64,000 nucleotides of DNA, from NCBI GenBank assembly GCA_026004795.1, contig BPJV01000004.1, positions 496,001 through 560,000 on the forward strand, in the 5' to 3' direction. This document shows positions 48,449 through 58,286 of this stretch, in pieces. The notes under the pieces were generated by a model that saw nothing but the letters and a program-made list of their open reading frames with translations, did not search any database and had not been told where the DNA came from. The number at the start of each line of letters is the position of its first letter. Positions within the stretch are counted from its first letter, which is position 1. Both the position numbers and the translations under genes were made by a program. This DNA comes from Pirellulaceae bacterium. GTDB taxonomy: Bacteria > Planctomycetota > Planctomycetia > Pirellulales > Pirellulaceae.

Positions 48449-48854
48449 CGCCCCCGCTGCCATCTGCGCGTTTTTCTCGCCTGCTACCTGTGTGCGATCA
48501 TTACGTCCGATCGCTCGTTGCCTTCTTGCGGTCCCACCACTCGTCGAGCTGGACCGGATGCCCTTGAACGGTCTTCGCATCCTGTCCGGCTCGTGCCGAC
48601 CACCCAAGAAGATTCTATCCTCAGGGATAGCCGATGGGCGTCCACTAAAACCAAAAACAAGGAGCGCCGCTCGGTTGTAAGACACGAGGAGTTTCAATGC
48701 ACCGGCCAGCAATTCCCTCCTCGGTCGCCATTCTTGTTATGAAGGGGACTCTGTTTGTGGTACACTGCCTACGTCCTGCCCGAATTCCTGCTACGGTAAC
48801 GTCTGATCATCCGCTGTTGCATATGCTTTCCCCTCGGCTGGAGGCACTGGAATC

Positions 48855-50327
48855 ATGTTCGACCCTTGGTTGTCGCGCATCTTGTTGTCAATCGCGGCGC
48901 TGGCGAATACCTCAGTTTGGTCGGATGAAGGAGGGAGTGGGATCGACCGCGACGGCGAAGTACGCCACCAGGCGATCGCCGCCATGGAGAAAGCAACCGC
49001 GTTTTTTTCCGAACAAGTCGCCCGGCACGGCGGTTACGTGTATCTCTACACGGCCGACCTGCAGCAACGCTGGGGAGAGGGGGAAGCCACGGAGGATCAG
49101 ATATGGGTGCAGCCGCCGGGAACGCCGACCGTAGGGCTGGCCTTCTTGGAGGCATATGACGCCACGAAGTCCCCGCAATACTTGGCGGTGGCCACGAGGG
49201 CCGGCGAAGCGCTGGTTTATGGTCAACTGGTCTCTGGCGGTTGGGCCAACTGCATCGACTTCGATCCTCAGGGAGAGCGGGTGGCGCGGTATCGCCACGG
49301 TCGAGGACGTGGCCGCAATCATAGTTCGCTGGACGACGGTCAGACGCAATCAGCTTTGACCTTCCTCATTCGCTTGGATAAGGCGCTGGACCACCAGCAT
49401 GCCGCCATCGCCGAGGCGATACGCACGGGGTTGGACGCTCTTTATGACGCTCAGTTCCCGCACGGTGGCTTTCCTCAGGGTTGGGACGGTCCAGTGCCAC
49501 AAGATATCGTACCGCAGCCGGCTAGCTATCCGCCCTATGATTGGCGCACCGAAGGCCGAATCAAGAACTACTGGGACATGCCTACCATCAACGACAATGT
49601 TCCCGGATACGTGGCGGAGACGTTGATCACTGCCATACATACCATGGGAGAACAGCGCGCCGAAGCAGCCTTGCGAAAACTGGGCGACTTTCTCGTCCTG
49701 GTACAGATGCCCGCTCCGCAATCGGGATGGGCTCAACAGTACGATTTCGACATGCATCCCATCTGGGCCCGTAAATTCGAACCGCCGGCGATCGCCAGTG
49801 ATGAGACGCAGGAAGTTATCGAGACCTTGATGACCATCTATGAGGTGACGGGCGACGCGAAGTACTTGGAACCGATACCTCGAGCGCTGCGATGGCTGGA
49901 AGAAAGTCTCCTGCCCGATGGCCGACTCGCTCGCTATTACGAGTTGCATACCAACCGTCCGCTGTACATGCGGCGCCAGGGCGACCGCTACGACCTGACC
50001 TATGACGACACGAACCTACCGGATCACTACGCCTGGAAAATCGGCTCGCGGATCGAGCGTCTGAGTCGCACCTACGAACGACTACGCACTGCACACAATG
50101 TCAACCTTACTCCGCCCAGGGTACCGACAGTCGATCAAGTCCGCCGCATCATCGACCGCTTGGATTCCCAGGGCCGGTGGATCGAAACGTTCGACGGGCA
50201 ACGATTGCCTGGTCAACCCAAACTGTCCCGCGGTCAGTTGTATCTATCCAGTGAAACGTTCGCGAAGAACATCACCACGCTGGCTCGCTACGTCGCCGCG
50301 ACGACCGATTCGCCGGCAGAGCAGTGA
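48855..50327 (+). CDS. pectate lyase (PL10-like)
   Basis: 490 residues with a short hydrophobic N-terminus (LSRILLSIAALANTSVW) that should export it. An alpha-toroid pattern and the segments GGWANCIDF, SSLDDGQTQSALTFL, FPHGGFPQGW, NDNVPGYVAETLI, GWAQQYDFDMHPIWARKFEP and DDTNLPDHYAWKIG match the pectic acid lyase family PL10. It would cleave polygalacturonate by beta-elimination. The family is frequent in planctomycetes. The start at 48855 lacks a clear Shine-Dalgarno. Confidence 0.88.
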   Translation: MFDPWLSRILLSIAALANTSVWSDEGGSGIDRDGEVRHQAIAAMEKATAFFSEQVARHGGYVYLYTADLQQRWGEGEATEDQIWVQPPGTPTVGLAFLEAYDATKSPQYLAVATRAGEALVYGQLVSGGWANCIDFDPQGERVARYRHGRGRGRNHSSLDDGQTQSALTFLIRLDKALDHQHAAIAEAIRTGLDALYDAQFPHGGFPQGWDGPVPQDIVPQPASYPPYDWRTEGRIKNYWDMPTINDNVPGYVAETLITAIHTMGEQRAEAALRKLGDFLVLVQMPAPQSGWAQQYDFDMHPIWARKFEPPAIASDETQEVIETLMTIYEVTGDAKYLEPIPRALRWLEESLLPDGRLARYYELHTNRPLYMRRQGDRYDLTYDDTNLPDHYAWKIGSRIERLSRTYERLRTAHNVNLTPPRVPTVDQVRRIIDRLDSQGRWIETFDGQRLPGQPKLSRGQLYLSSETFAKNITTLARYVAATTDSPAEQ

Positions 50328-50739
50328 ATCACAGGCGGCCGTGGGACCGTGCCTCGCCGTTCTGTGGCGCCTCCCACCCCTTCGCCTTGCCGGCGAGCGT
50401 CGCTGCGGTGCGGCACGCCTCGCCATGTCAACAACAACCCAGGTGGCCTCACTCGCGTAGCGGTGATCGAAATCGAAGCGGTGAATGCGGTACCGACTGC
50501 CGCGGTAAAACGGCTCGCCTTCCTCGATGCGTGGGACGAACCGTGGGCCGGCTCATTCCTCCGGGTAGCATGGTTTGCCGCGCACCATCGCGCTGATATC
50601 GGTACGCGAAGGTTCGTGGCATCACGCGAACCTACCCGCAGCGCGACCGATCGCCGCGCAAGATTGCTGGGTTAGCGGCCTGAGCGACGTTGGTGGCCAC
50701 TCAAGCCACCGAACGAATCATCGCTTCTGCAGGGCGTCA
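50328..50739. other. intergenic region upstream of ffh
   Basis: No credible gene. The frame at 50349-50675 lacks family features. Confidence 0.4.
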
Positions 50740-50769
50740 TTGCCAGAATTGTTGCATGCCCCTTAGAAT
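50740..50769 (+). promoter_or_regulatory. candidate promoter of ffh
   Basis: -35 TTGCCA (50740-50745), 18-base spacer, -10 TAGAAT (50764-50769); both hexamers match consensus at five of six. The start of transcription would be near 50776, about 50 bases before ffh. Confidence 0.55.
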
Positions 50770-50825
50770 GAGGCATTCGCAACTCTTGGGCGGCAACTGA
50801 AGAGAGCTACAGGAACCAATTGTCC

Positions 50826-52301
50826 ATGTTTGAGTCATTGTCCGAAAGTTTGCAATCCGCGTTCAAGAGCTTGTCCGGCAAGGGAAAGCTCACCGAAGCC
50901 AACATGCGCGCCGGGCTCGAAATGGTCGAGCAAGCCCTGCTGGAGGCCGACGTCAGCTATCCTGTCGTGCAGGACTTCATGGCCCGCGTGTCCGAAAAAG
51001 CGCTTGGGCAAAAGGTTCTCCTGTCGCTGAAGCCTCACGAAGAGTTCATTCGTATCGTTCATGAAGAGCTGGTCAATATCTTGGGGCCAGTCGATCCCTC
51101 GATCCCTGTGAAGAAAGGGGAGGTCACCAAGATCATGCTCTGCGGCCTGCAGGGATCGGGAAAGACCACCACGGCCGCGAAACTCGCATTGCTGCTCAAA
51201 GAGCAGAAGGTGCAACCCTTTTTGGTGGCGGCCGACTTGCAGCGCCCGGCGGCCATCGAGCAATTGCACACCCTTGGCAAGCAAATTGACGTGCCCGTCT
51301 ATAGTGAGCCGGGCGCGGCCGATCCGGTCCAGGTTTGCCGCAATGGCGTGGCAGCGGCCCGAGCCCAACATGCTGATATCGTCATCTTGGATACCGCAGG
51401 GCGGTTGGCCATCGATCAGGAGTTGATGGACGAGCTGAAGGAAATCGACCGCCAGGTCCAGCCCGATCAAGTGTATTTGGTCGTCGATGGCATGACGGGG
51501 CAAGATGCCGTCAACAGTGCTGATGCCTTCAACAAGGCCTTGTCCATCGATGGAGCAATTCTTACCAAACTCGACGGTGACGCGCGGGGTGGCGCACTGC
51601 TGAGCGTAAAGCACGTGACGCAGGTTCCGATCAAATTCATCGGTACTGGTGAGCACGTGGATGCCCTCGAGCCGTTCCGTCCGGAAGGGATGGCCGGGCG
51701 TATCCTGCAAATGGGGGACATTGTCGCGGTCGCTCAGCAAGCGCACCGAATCATCAGCGAGAAGGAGAGAGAAGAGCTCGAATCCCGTTTGGCATCCGGA
51801 CAGTTCACGCTCGAAGAATTTCGGGGCCTGCTGGCTAAGGTGGCCAAGCCCGGTTTGATGCAAAAAATGATCGGGCTGATGCCGGGCATGGGGCAATTGA
51901 AAGACCTGATGCAGGGGGCCGACGCCGATGGCGAGATGCGTACCATGCTCGGGATCATCGATTCGATGACCAAAGAGGAGCGGCGGAACCCAAAGATCAT
52001 CGATGCGCCGCGACGCAATCGAATCGCTCGCGGTGCGGGGGTGCCACCGAACATGGTTTCGATGCTTATCAAGCAATTCCAGGTTCTGGCGCCCATGATG
52101 CAGATGGCTGCCGGAGGAGGAATTCGCGATCGGATGGCCATGATGCAGCAAATGCAGCAGGCGATTGCCGGTGGCGACCCGACCATGACTGTAATGCGGG
52201 TGAAGAAGGGCACCGGCAAGCGGTTGACGGCAAAGGAGCGAGAAAAGATGCGTCGGGATCGCGAAAAGCTGTTGCGGAAGATGAAAAGAAAGAAAAAATA
52301 A
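50826..52301 (+). CDS. ffh: Ffh, signal recognition particle protein
   Basis: About 491 residues. N domain (1-90), G domain with P-loop GLQGSGKTTTAAKLA, ADLQRPAAIEQL, DTAGRL and TKLDGDARGGA, then the methionine-rich M domain (MQKMIGLMPGMGQLK, MMQMAAGGGIRDRMAMMQQM) that binds signal sequences and SRP RNA. The C-terminus is lysine-rich. It targets nascent membrane proteins to FtsY. Start: ATG at 50826 gives MFESLSE; a TTG at 50820 lies closer to AGGA and is possible. Confidence 0.97.
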   Translation: MFESLSESLQSAFKSLSGKGKLTEANMRAGLEMVEQALLEADVSYPVVQDFMARVSEKALGQKVLLSLKPHEEFIRIVHEELVNILGPVDPSIPVKKGEVTKIMLCGLQGSGKTTTAAKLALLLKEQKVQPFLVAADLQRPAAIEQLHTLGKQIDVPVYSEPGAADPVQVCRNGVAAARAQHADIVILDTAGRLAIDQELMDELKEIDRQVQPDQVYLVVDGMTGQDAVNSADAFNKALSIDGAILTKLDGDARGGALLSVKHVTQVPIKFIGTGEHVDALEPFRPEGMAGRILQMGDIVAVAQQAHRIISEKEREELESRLASGQFTLEEFRGLLAKVAKPGLMQKMIGLMPGMGQLKDLMQGADADGEMRTMLGIIDSMTKEERRNPKIIDAPRRNRIARGAGVPPNMVSMLIKQFQVLAPMMQMAAGGGIRDRMAMMQQMQQAIAGGDPTMTVMRVKKGTGKRLTAKEREKMRRDREKLLRKMKRKKK

Positions 52302-52458
52302 CGGCTTGCTAGATCGATATGGGTTTGAGATACTTTGGAGCACCTCTATCACCAGTCATCGTCAGATCGGTATTGGCCAAAGGCTGGTTCGACTACCCGG
52401 TCTGATGGTAGGTCATTTGTCCATCACGTCAGTAGAAGTTTTGTCAGGAGTTTAGTGC

Positions 52459-52881
52459 GTGGCAGTTCGAATCCGTCTGAAGAAAATGGGTCGTAAGCAC
52501 CGTCCGTTCTTCCGTCTTTGTGCCGTCGATTCCCGTCGGCCACGAGATGGCAAAGTGATTGAGGAGTTGGGCTACTACGATCCTATGGTTCCAGAGACGG
52601 ACGCGCGTGCGATCCTCAATGCCGATCGTATTCAGTATTGGTTAGGTGTCGGTGCTCAGCCAACCGAGAAAGCTGCTGTCCTCATTCGCAAGTATGGCCC
52701 CAACGGCACCCATCTAGAGAAACAGCGGGAAGCTCTTGAACGCCTGAAGAGTCAGCGGCGTCGGCCAACCTCAATGACTCCACCGGCAGCAACGAAGGAT
52801 GCACCCTCAACCGCACCGTCGGCGTCCGAAGAAGGGGCGACAGAACCTGCTGCCACCGAAGACACGGCGGCAACTTCCTGA
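52459..52881 (+). CDS. rpsP: 30S ribosomal protein bS16
   Basis: 140 residues from a GTG start behind AGGAG. The first 80 residues (VRIRLKKMGRKHRPFFRLCA, GYYDPMV, RIQYWLGVGAQPTEKA) are bS16; the rest is an Ala/Thr/Pro/Glu-rich tail of about 50 residues. It follows ffh as in many bacteria, but rimM, trmD and rplS, which usually follow, are absent. Confidence 0.96.
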   Translation: MAVRIRLKKMGRKHRPFFRLCAVDSRRPRDGKVIEELGYYDPMVPETDARAILNADRIQYWLGVGAQPTEKAAVLIRKYGPNGTHLEKQREALERLKSQRRRPTSMTPPAATKDAPSTAPSASEEGATEPAATEDTAATS

Positions 52882-53568
52882 ACGTTGCCCCATCACTCAC
52901 GAAGGACCTTGCACACCGCCCCGCCCGGGAAGTAAGCGTGGCATTGAGGGCTCTTTCACCACGCGTTCCCCGGTCACCACACGTCCCCCGGTGTCGGCAA
53001 GCCGCTGCTGGCGGCCCGTGGTGCGCATCGATCGCCGTTGATGGTCGATCCCCAAGCAAAAAGAAACGGTGGCGTTCAAATCCTGGATTTAGACGGGTGA
53101 CTCGACGGCGTAACATCTCCACGCGTCAGTCTCCCCCTGGTCTCGCCCCTGTTGAATGGTCGCCGCCTGGCTCTACCGCGGTGGCGTGTCCCGCGACCAT
53201 GCTCGCGACCAGCACCTCCATGAACAGACATGGCCCTGGGATCAGCCCCCGCTCCTCGTCAGACGGTCGTGTCCTTTTCAGTCGCCCAGTGGAACCACTG
53301 CGGCACGCGGCCGTCCGCCCCCGGACGCGGTGATCAGCGAACGACGATGAGGCACACATGCTGGGCAACGTATCCGCCGAGCATACTCAGTGACATGCCT
53401 GGTAACGGGCAGGCATGCACTACTTTCCACGCCAATCCAAGCGAAGGGTGGATCGCGGAAAAGATTTTCGACAGACAAGCATAACTCTTGCGACGTCGAC
53501 ACGATTTGTGTTCTAGGGTTGGTAAGCGAACACGGTTCGGTCTTCCTTATCAACTCTCTCTGCCAATT
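52882..53568. other. intergenic region after rpsP
   Basis: Nearly 700 bases where rimM and trmD would be expected; neither is present and no coding frame looks real. The frame of the next gene is open from 53488 but its first 27 codons look non-coding. Confidence 0.4.
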
Positions 53569-56109
53569 ATGCGATTTCTGTTGTTTTTGACGGCTGCGTT
53601 CACCTGCCTCGGAACATGGGGCGCACTTCATCGTTACACCACAGCGGAAATCCATCGTCTCGTTCGCGTGGATGGGGAAGGCAACGTATGGGACGCTCGG
53701 GAGCGAACCTGCGTCGACACGGTGTCGGCATTTTTCCGAAACCGTGATCAAGGAGAATTGCTCGGCGGCCAATCCGAGTGGTTGGTATCACCTGCGGCGG
53801 ATGACGATTCGCCGCGGCAGGCCGCACCAAGCAGTGGCCGAGAACCACTGTTTCCGTCGGACGAGCATCTGCGCCGGCACATGCAGAGAATCCTGGACGC
53901 TGCGGCAGCGGAGTTGCGTGACGTGTTGCAAGATCAGCCGCAGCCTGCATCTACCAGTCGGGAGCGACGTCACCCAGTTTCGGAAGAGGCCCACTGGGCA
54001 TTCCTCCCCTTGCGGCAAGTAAGTATCCCCAACGAACCGTTCGCTTGGCATCCCATCGACCGTTTTATTCGCCAGCGACTCAAGGACACTGGATTGGCTC
54101 CCAACCCACCAGCTCCAGTAGTGACGCGCATGCGACGTCTATCCTACGACCTACGAGGGTTACCACCAAACGCTGAAACGATCGAGGCTTGGCAACATCG
54201 CCTGGAAGAAGGCCCCGAAGCTCCTCAGGCGTGGGCCGAGCTGGTGGACAACTATCTGCAAGATCCCGCCTTTGGGGAACACTGGGCGCGACTGTGGCTG
54301 GATCTAGCCCGGTATGCGGACAGCGATGGATACGAGCTGGACGAATTCCGTCCCCACGCTTATCCCTACCGTGACTTTGTCATCTGGGCATTCAATCACG
54401 ACCTGCCCTACGATCGGTTTGTGCAATGGCAGATCGCCGGAGATGAGTTACTCCCCGACTTCGCACCGGCGGTGGCGGCTACCGGTTTCCTGGCGGCGGC
54501 ACCTCACAACACTTTCATGCCGCAGCCGGTCGAGCGTTACGATGAATTGCACGACCAAATCGACACCATCGGTCAAGCGCTGCTGGGGCTCAGCATCGGC
54601 TGCGCGCGGTGCCACGATCATTTTTACGATCCCATCAGTATCGAGGACTATTACGGTTTGGTGGCTGTGTTCGAAAGTGCAACTCGCACCACGCGATTTC
54701 TACGGGCTGAACAATCCGCGCCCGATTATGCCGCTCTGGCGCAACCGCTGATCGACGCTGAGGAAGCACTTCACGAACTGCAGGTGGCTCGTATTCGTGC
54801 CGACAAGATCGCGCGACTCGACTTCACTCCGCAAGAGAAGGAACTCCTGCTCCAGCCAGTGGATCCGCACAATCTGCGTCAGCAGGAATTGTTGGCACGT
54901 TGCGGCGGGTGCCTACGTGCCGATGCTGCGGACTTTGAACCCGATCTACGCCCCTTGCCCGAACACGAGGACCAGTGGGCGGAGCTCACCCCACGCATCG
55001 CTAACCTCAAAGCCACGCTCCCCATGGCTCCGCCTCAAGTGCTCAGCATCCAAGGAAGCGAAGCACGGCCAACGACGCTGCAACGGGGAGGAAAACTTGA
55101 AAATGGTGATACGCTGCTGGGGCCCCAATTCTTGCCAATTCTGCTGCCTGCCGACGCCCATGGATCTGGAGGGTGGCGCCGTTGGCTGCCACCGGTCTGG
55201 CAGTCCGCCGCGTCGCATCCGCGAACTGCCATGGCTTACTGGATAACCGACGTCGAGTCGGGAGCCGGAGCTCTTGTGGCTCGCGTAATCGTCAATCGAC
55301 TTTGGCAACAGTACTTCGGTACCGGATTCGTCTCCGACAGCAACGACTTCGGATTTCGCAGTGCCGTCCCTAGCCACCCCGACCTCTTAGAGTGGCTCGC
55401 TGGCGAGCTGGTGCGCAGCGGCTGGAGCCTAAAACATCTCCATCGACTGATCGTCACCAGCGAAACCTATCAACAATCAAGTCGCCTCCAACCGGAACAC
55501 CTAGTACAAGACCCCTGCAACCAGTGGTTCTCACGATACCCCATCAAGCGTTTATCGGCGGAGATGTATCGCGACAGCGTTTTGTGGGTGACTGGCAACC
55601 TGAATAGCGAGATGTATGGTCCCAGCATCTTTCCTCCCATACCCCTCGAAGCGATCTATACCGACGACTACGAGCTGGACGCCAAGTGGCCCACCGATGT
55701 TGAGGAAGGGCCGGCGGTGTGGCGCCGTTCCATTTATATCGCACTGCGACGCAGCAACACGGTTCCCCTGCTGACGTTATTGGATGCTCCCGATGGTGGC
55801 AAATGCCGTGGGCGACGCATCCCAACGACAACTCCAGTGCAAATGTTAGCCTTGATGAATTCACCCTTCTTGGTGGACCAAGCGGCGCGGATGGCGGAAC
55901 AGCTCAGCGAGACCTCGCTCGACCTGGAGGTACAGATACAAACCATGTATCGACGCATGTTCCAGCGGCGGGCCAGTGACGAGGAACTGAGCCTACTGTA
56001 CGGCACCATTGTCCAACGACGCCAACAGGAAGATGTGTACGACAGTGAAGTACTGGCCGAGATCTGCCACGCGCTGATGATAAGCAATGAATTCCTGTAC
56101 ATCGATTGA
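53569..56109 (+). CDS. DUF1549/DUF1553 planctomycete cytochrome lacking the N-terminal haem domain
   Basis: About 846 residues from the ATG at 53569 (signal-like MRFLLFLTAAFTCLGTWGAL). DUF1549 covers about 170-380 (LDLARYADSDGYELDEFRP, WQIAGDELLP) and contains the single CxxCH, CARCHDHFYDP. DUF1553 covers about 580-840 (ARVIVNRLWQQYFGTGFV, SHPDLLEWLAGELVRSGWSL, LHRLIVTSETYQQSS). Many relatives begin with a PSCyt1 domain carrying another haem motif; this one has instead about 140 residues without CxxCH. The DUF1501 gene follows after 51 bases, the usual pair. Confidence 0.9.
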   Translation: MRFLLFLTAAFTCLGTWGALHRYTTAEIHRLVRVDGEGNVWDARERTCVDTVSAFFRNRDQGELLGGQSEWLVSPAADDDSPRQAAPSSGREPLFPSDEHLRRHMQRILDAAAAELRDVLQDQPQPASTSRERRHPVSEEAHWAFLPLRQVSIPNEPFAWHPIDRFIRQRLKDTGLAPNPPAPVVTRMRRLSYDLRGLPPNAETIEAWQHRLEEGPEAPQAWAELVDNYLQDPAFGEHWARLWLDLARYADSDGYELDEFRPHAYPYRDFVIWAFNHDLPYDRFVQWQIAGDELLPDFAPAVAATGFLAAAPHNTFMPQPVERYDELHDQIDTIGQALLGLSIGCARCHDHFYDPISIEDYYGLVAVFESATRTTRFLRAEQSAPDYAALAQPLIDAEEALHELQVARIRADKIARLDFTPQEKELLLQPVDPHNLRQQELLARCGGCLRADAADFEPDLRPLPEHEDQWAELTPRIANLKATLPMAPPQVLSIQGSEARPTTLQRGGKLENGDTLLGPQFLPILLPADAHGSGGWRRWLPPVWQSAASHPRTAMAYWITDVESGAGALVARVIVNRLWQQYFGTGFVSDSNDFGFRSAVPSHPDLLEWLAGELVRSGWSLKHLHRLIVTSETYQQSSRLQPEHLVQDPCNQWFSRYPIKRLSAEMYRDSVLWVTGNLNSEMYGPSIFPPIPLEAIYTDDYELDAKWPTDVEEGPAVWRRSIYIALRRSNTVPLLTLLDAPDGGKCRGRRIPTTTPVQMLALMNSPFLVDQAARMAEQLSETSLDLEVQIQTMYRRMFQRRASDEELSLLYGTIVQRRQQEDVYDSEVLAEICHALMISNEFLYID

Positions 56110-56160
56110 TTTCCGTGGACCATTTCGGGACACCAACTCTTCCCACAGCCAAGCCATCGC

Positions 56161-57519
56161 ATGATATCCAGACGTGATTTTCTTACTCACTCGTCCGCCG
56201 GCCTCGGAGGGCTGGCATGGTCCACCTTGATGGCTCAATCGAGCCGGGGCGCGATCGCGGCCCATGGGCCGGCCAAGAGCGTCATCTGGCTATTCATGAA
56301 CGGCGGTCCATCGCACATCGATTTGTTCGATCCGAAACCGGAACTTGAGCGCTGGGACGGGAAGCTGTTCCCCGGCGACGTGGATACCCTTTTTCCCTTT
56401 CCCGGTCCGGTCATGAAGAGTCCATTTCGTTTTCGTCAGCATGGAGACAGCGGTGCGTGGGTTTCCGAGCTTTTTCCGCATCTGGCACGTCACGTCGACG
56501 ACATTGCTTTTATCCGTTCCTGTACGACGGAGGCGAAGAACCACGGAGCTGCACTCTACAACATCAATACTGGCTCGGTCCTCATGGGGGCTCCCCACGT
56601 CGGAGCCTGGGCGACCTACGGTCTGGGAACCGAGAATGATGACCTGCCCGGTTTCATCGCCATGTTCGATCACCGCTCCTGCCCCGAGACAGGGGTGCAA
56701 CTGTGGGGCTCTGGTTTTCTTCCTGGCCAATATGGCGGAGTCACGTTGCGTCCTGCCGATCCCCCTGTCCTATACTCCCGCCGACCGGATCGATATTCGC
56801 CAGCTGGCCAGGCCGTGCAAATCGATCTGGTCCGGCAGCTGAACGATCGACACGCGCAACGACTACCGAACTGTGAAGAACTGCATCAGCGCTCGCGGGC
56901 GCTTGAGCGAGCGTTTCGGATGCAAGTGTCGATTCCAGAATTGACGAATATCCAACAGGAAGATGCAGCCTCGCGTCGTCTTTATGGAATCGACGATCCG
57001 CCGTGCCGCTACTTCGGTACGCAACTTCTGATGGCGCGAAGGATGGTAGAACGCGGAGTGCGGTTCATCCAGATCTATCACGGTGGAGCCGTACGCAACT
57101 GGGATCAACATTCTCGATTGCGGCAGGAACATGCCGCGCTGTCCTACGAGACCGATCGCCCCATCGCCGGACTGTTGCAAGACCTCAAACAACGAGGGCT
57201 GCTCGATTCCACCCTTGTCGTGTGGGGTGGCGAGTTTGGGCGGACACCAACTTCACAAGACTTCGATGGTCGTGATCACAATCCCCATGGTTTCACCATG
57301 TGGATGGCGGGAGGGGGTATCCGTGGCGGCACTGCCGTCGGAGCCACCGACGAGTTTGGATGTCGCGCTGTAGAACGTCCCGTCACCGTCCATGATGTCC
57401 ATGCCACCATTCTCAACCGCTTGGGAATCGACGCCGAGCAATTGAGCTTCCGATTCGGTGGCCGCGATCAAACCTTGACCAATGGGCTGGGGAAGACCAT
57501 TGGCGAGGTCTTGAGCTGA
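56161..57519 (+). CDS. Tat-exported DUF1501 protein
   Basis: 452 residues. The twin-arginine signal MISRRDFLTHSSAGLGGLAW is at the start. DUF1501 proteins have an alkaline-phosphatase/sulfatase-like fold; segments seen are WLFMNGGPSHIDLFDPKP, VERGVRFIQIYHGG, NWDQHSRLRQEH, VVWGGEFGRTPTSQ and GRDHNPHGFTMWMAGGGIRG, with Asp/His residues placed for metal binding. The enzymatic activity is not known. It pairs with the DUF1549/1553 cytochrome upstream. Confidence 0.92.
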   Translation: MISRRDFLTHSSAGLGGLAWSTLMAQSSRGAIAAHGPAKSVIWLFMNGGPSHIDLFDPKPELERWDGKLFPGDVDTLFPFPGPVMKSPFRFRQHGDSGAWVSELFPHLARHVDDIAFIRSCTTEAKNHGAALYNINTGSVLMGAPHVGAWATYGLGTENDDLPGFIAMFDHRSCPETGVQLWGSGFLPGQYGGVTLRPADPPVLYSRRPDRYSPAGQAVQIDLVRQLNDRHAQRLPNCEELHQRSRALERAFRMQVSIPELTNIQQEDAASRRLYGIDDPPCRYFGTQLLMARRMVERGVRFIQIYHGGAVRNWDQHSRLRQEHAALSYETDRPIAGLLQDLKQRGLLDSTLVVWGGEFGRTPTSQDFDGRDHNPHGFTMWMAGGGIRGGTAVGATDEFGCRAVERPVTVHDVHATILNRLGIDAEQLSFRFGGRDQTLTNGLGKTIGEVLS

Positions 57520-57772
57520 TGCCAGGGACGTCGGCCACCGGGTTAGCCACACTTCCCCACTGCACAATCCATACAATCGTTGCCGTCTCTGTAGGCCCTT
57601 CGGCAATCGGTGCATCATATCGTTCCACGCGAAAGCGTGTCATCGGTTGGCAACCTAAAGTCTACTTGAGCGCCGGATGAATTGGTGCGTGACGCGATAG
57701 CAATGACCAATACCGTCCGTCCACAGAGCAGCATCTGTTCCCCGTTCTGCTAGTGTATGCCAAGGTTGGGTT

Positions 57773-58174
57773 ATGCGACATCTGTCCCGAGTATCTCGAC
57801 ATGGTGGGGCCACGGTGGAAATGGCGGTGGTTCTTCCACTGCTGGTCACCATGGTATTCGGCACCATTGAAGTCACCAATGCGATTCATCTGACACAAGG
57901 TTTGAAAATCGCGGCCTACGAGGGAGCCCGCGTGGCCTTATTGCCCAACGCTGATTCCAGCAAAGTCGAGCATGCCTGTCGCCGCATTCTTGACGCACGT
58001 CGAATTCGTGAGGCAACAATCGAAATCACTCCCGGAAACTTTCCCAGTAAACCCTATGGAACACCGATCACCGTCACCTGTTCCGCACCGCTGTCAGCCA
58101 ATCTAATCAGTCCCGCCATCGTGTTGAGCGATCGAGTCGCCACGGGCACGGTCACCATGATGAAAGAGCGCTAG
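57773..58174 (+). CDS. TadE-like pseudopilin protein
   Basis: 133 residues. The N-terminal GGATVEMAVVLPLLVTMVFG is the TadE signature: a glutamate at position 5 of the mature part after a GG/GA-like processing site and one transmembrane helix. It then has a small periplasmic domain. TadE-type minor pseudopilins belong to tight-adherence (Flp) pilus machines. First of three Tad genes in a row; the spacing of 112 bases to the next suggests one transcript. Confidence 0.85.
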   Translation: MRHLSRVSRHGGATVEMAVVLPLLVTMVFGTIEVTNAIHLTQGLKIAAYEGARVALLPNADSSKVEHACRRILDARRIREATIEITPGNFPSKPYGTPITVTCSAPLSANLISPAIVLSDRVATGTVTMMKER

Positions 58175-58286
58175 GCATCGTCGAGGCTTTATTGCCCATC
58201 CAACGTGGAAACGCTGCCGTCCTCAGGCTACCCAGGGCATGCTGAATTCATACTGTTTCACCGCTAACCGAACATGAGGTCCGCCG

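Noticed and set aside
50835-52352. 505-residue minus-strand frame
   Set aside because: Antisense shadow of ffh.
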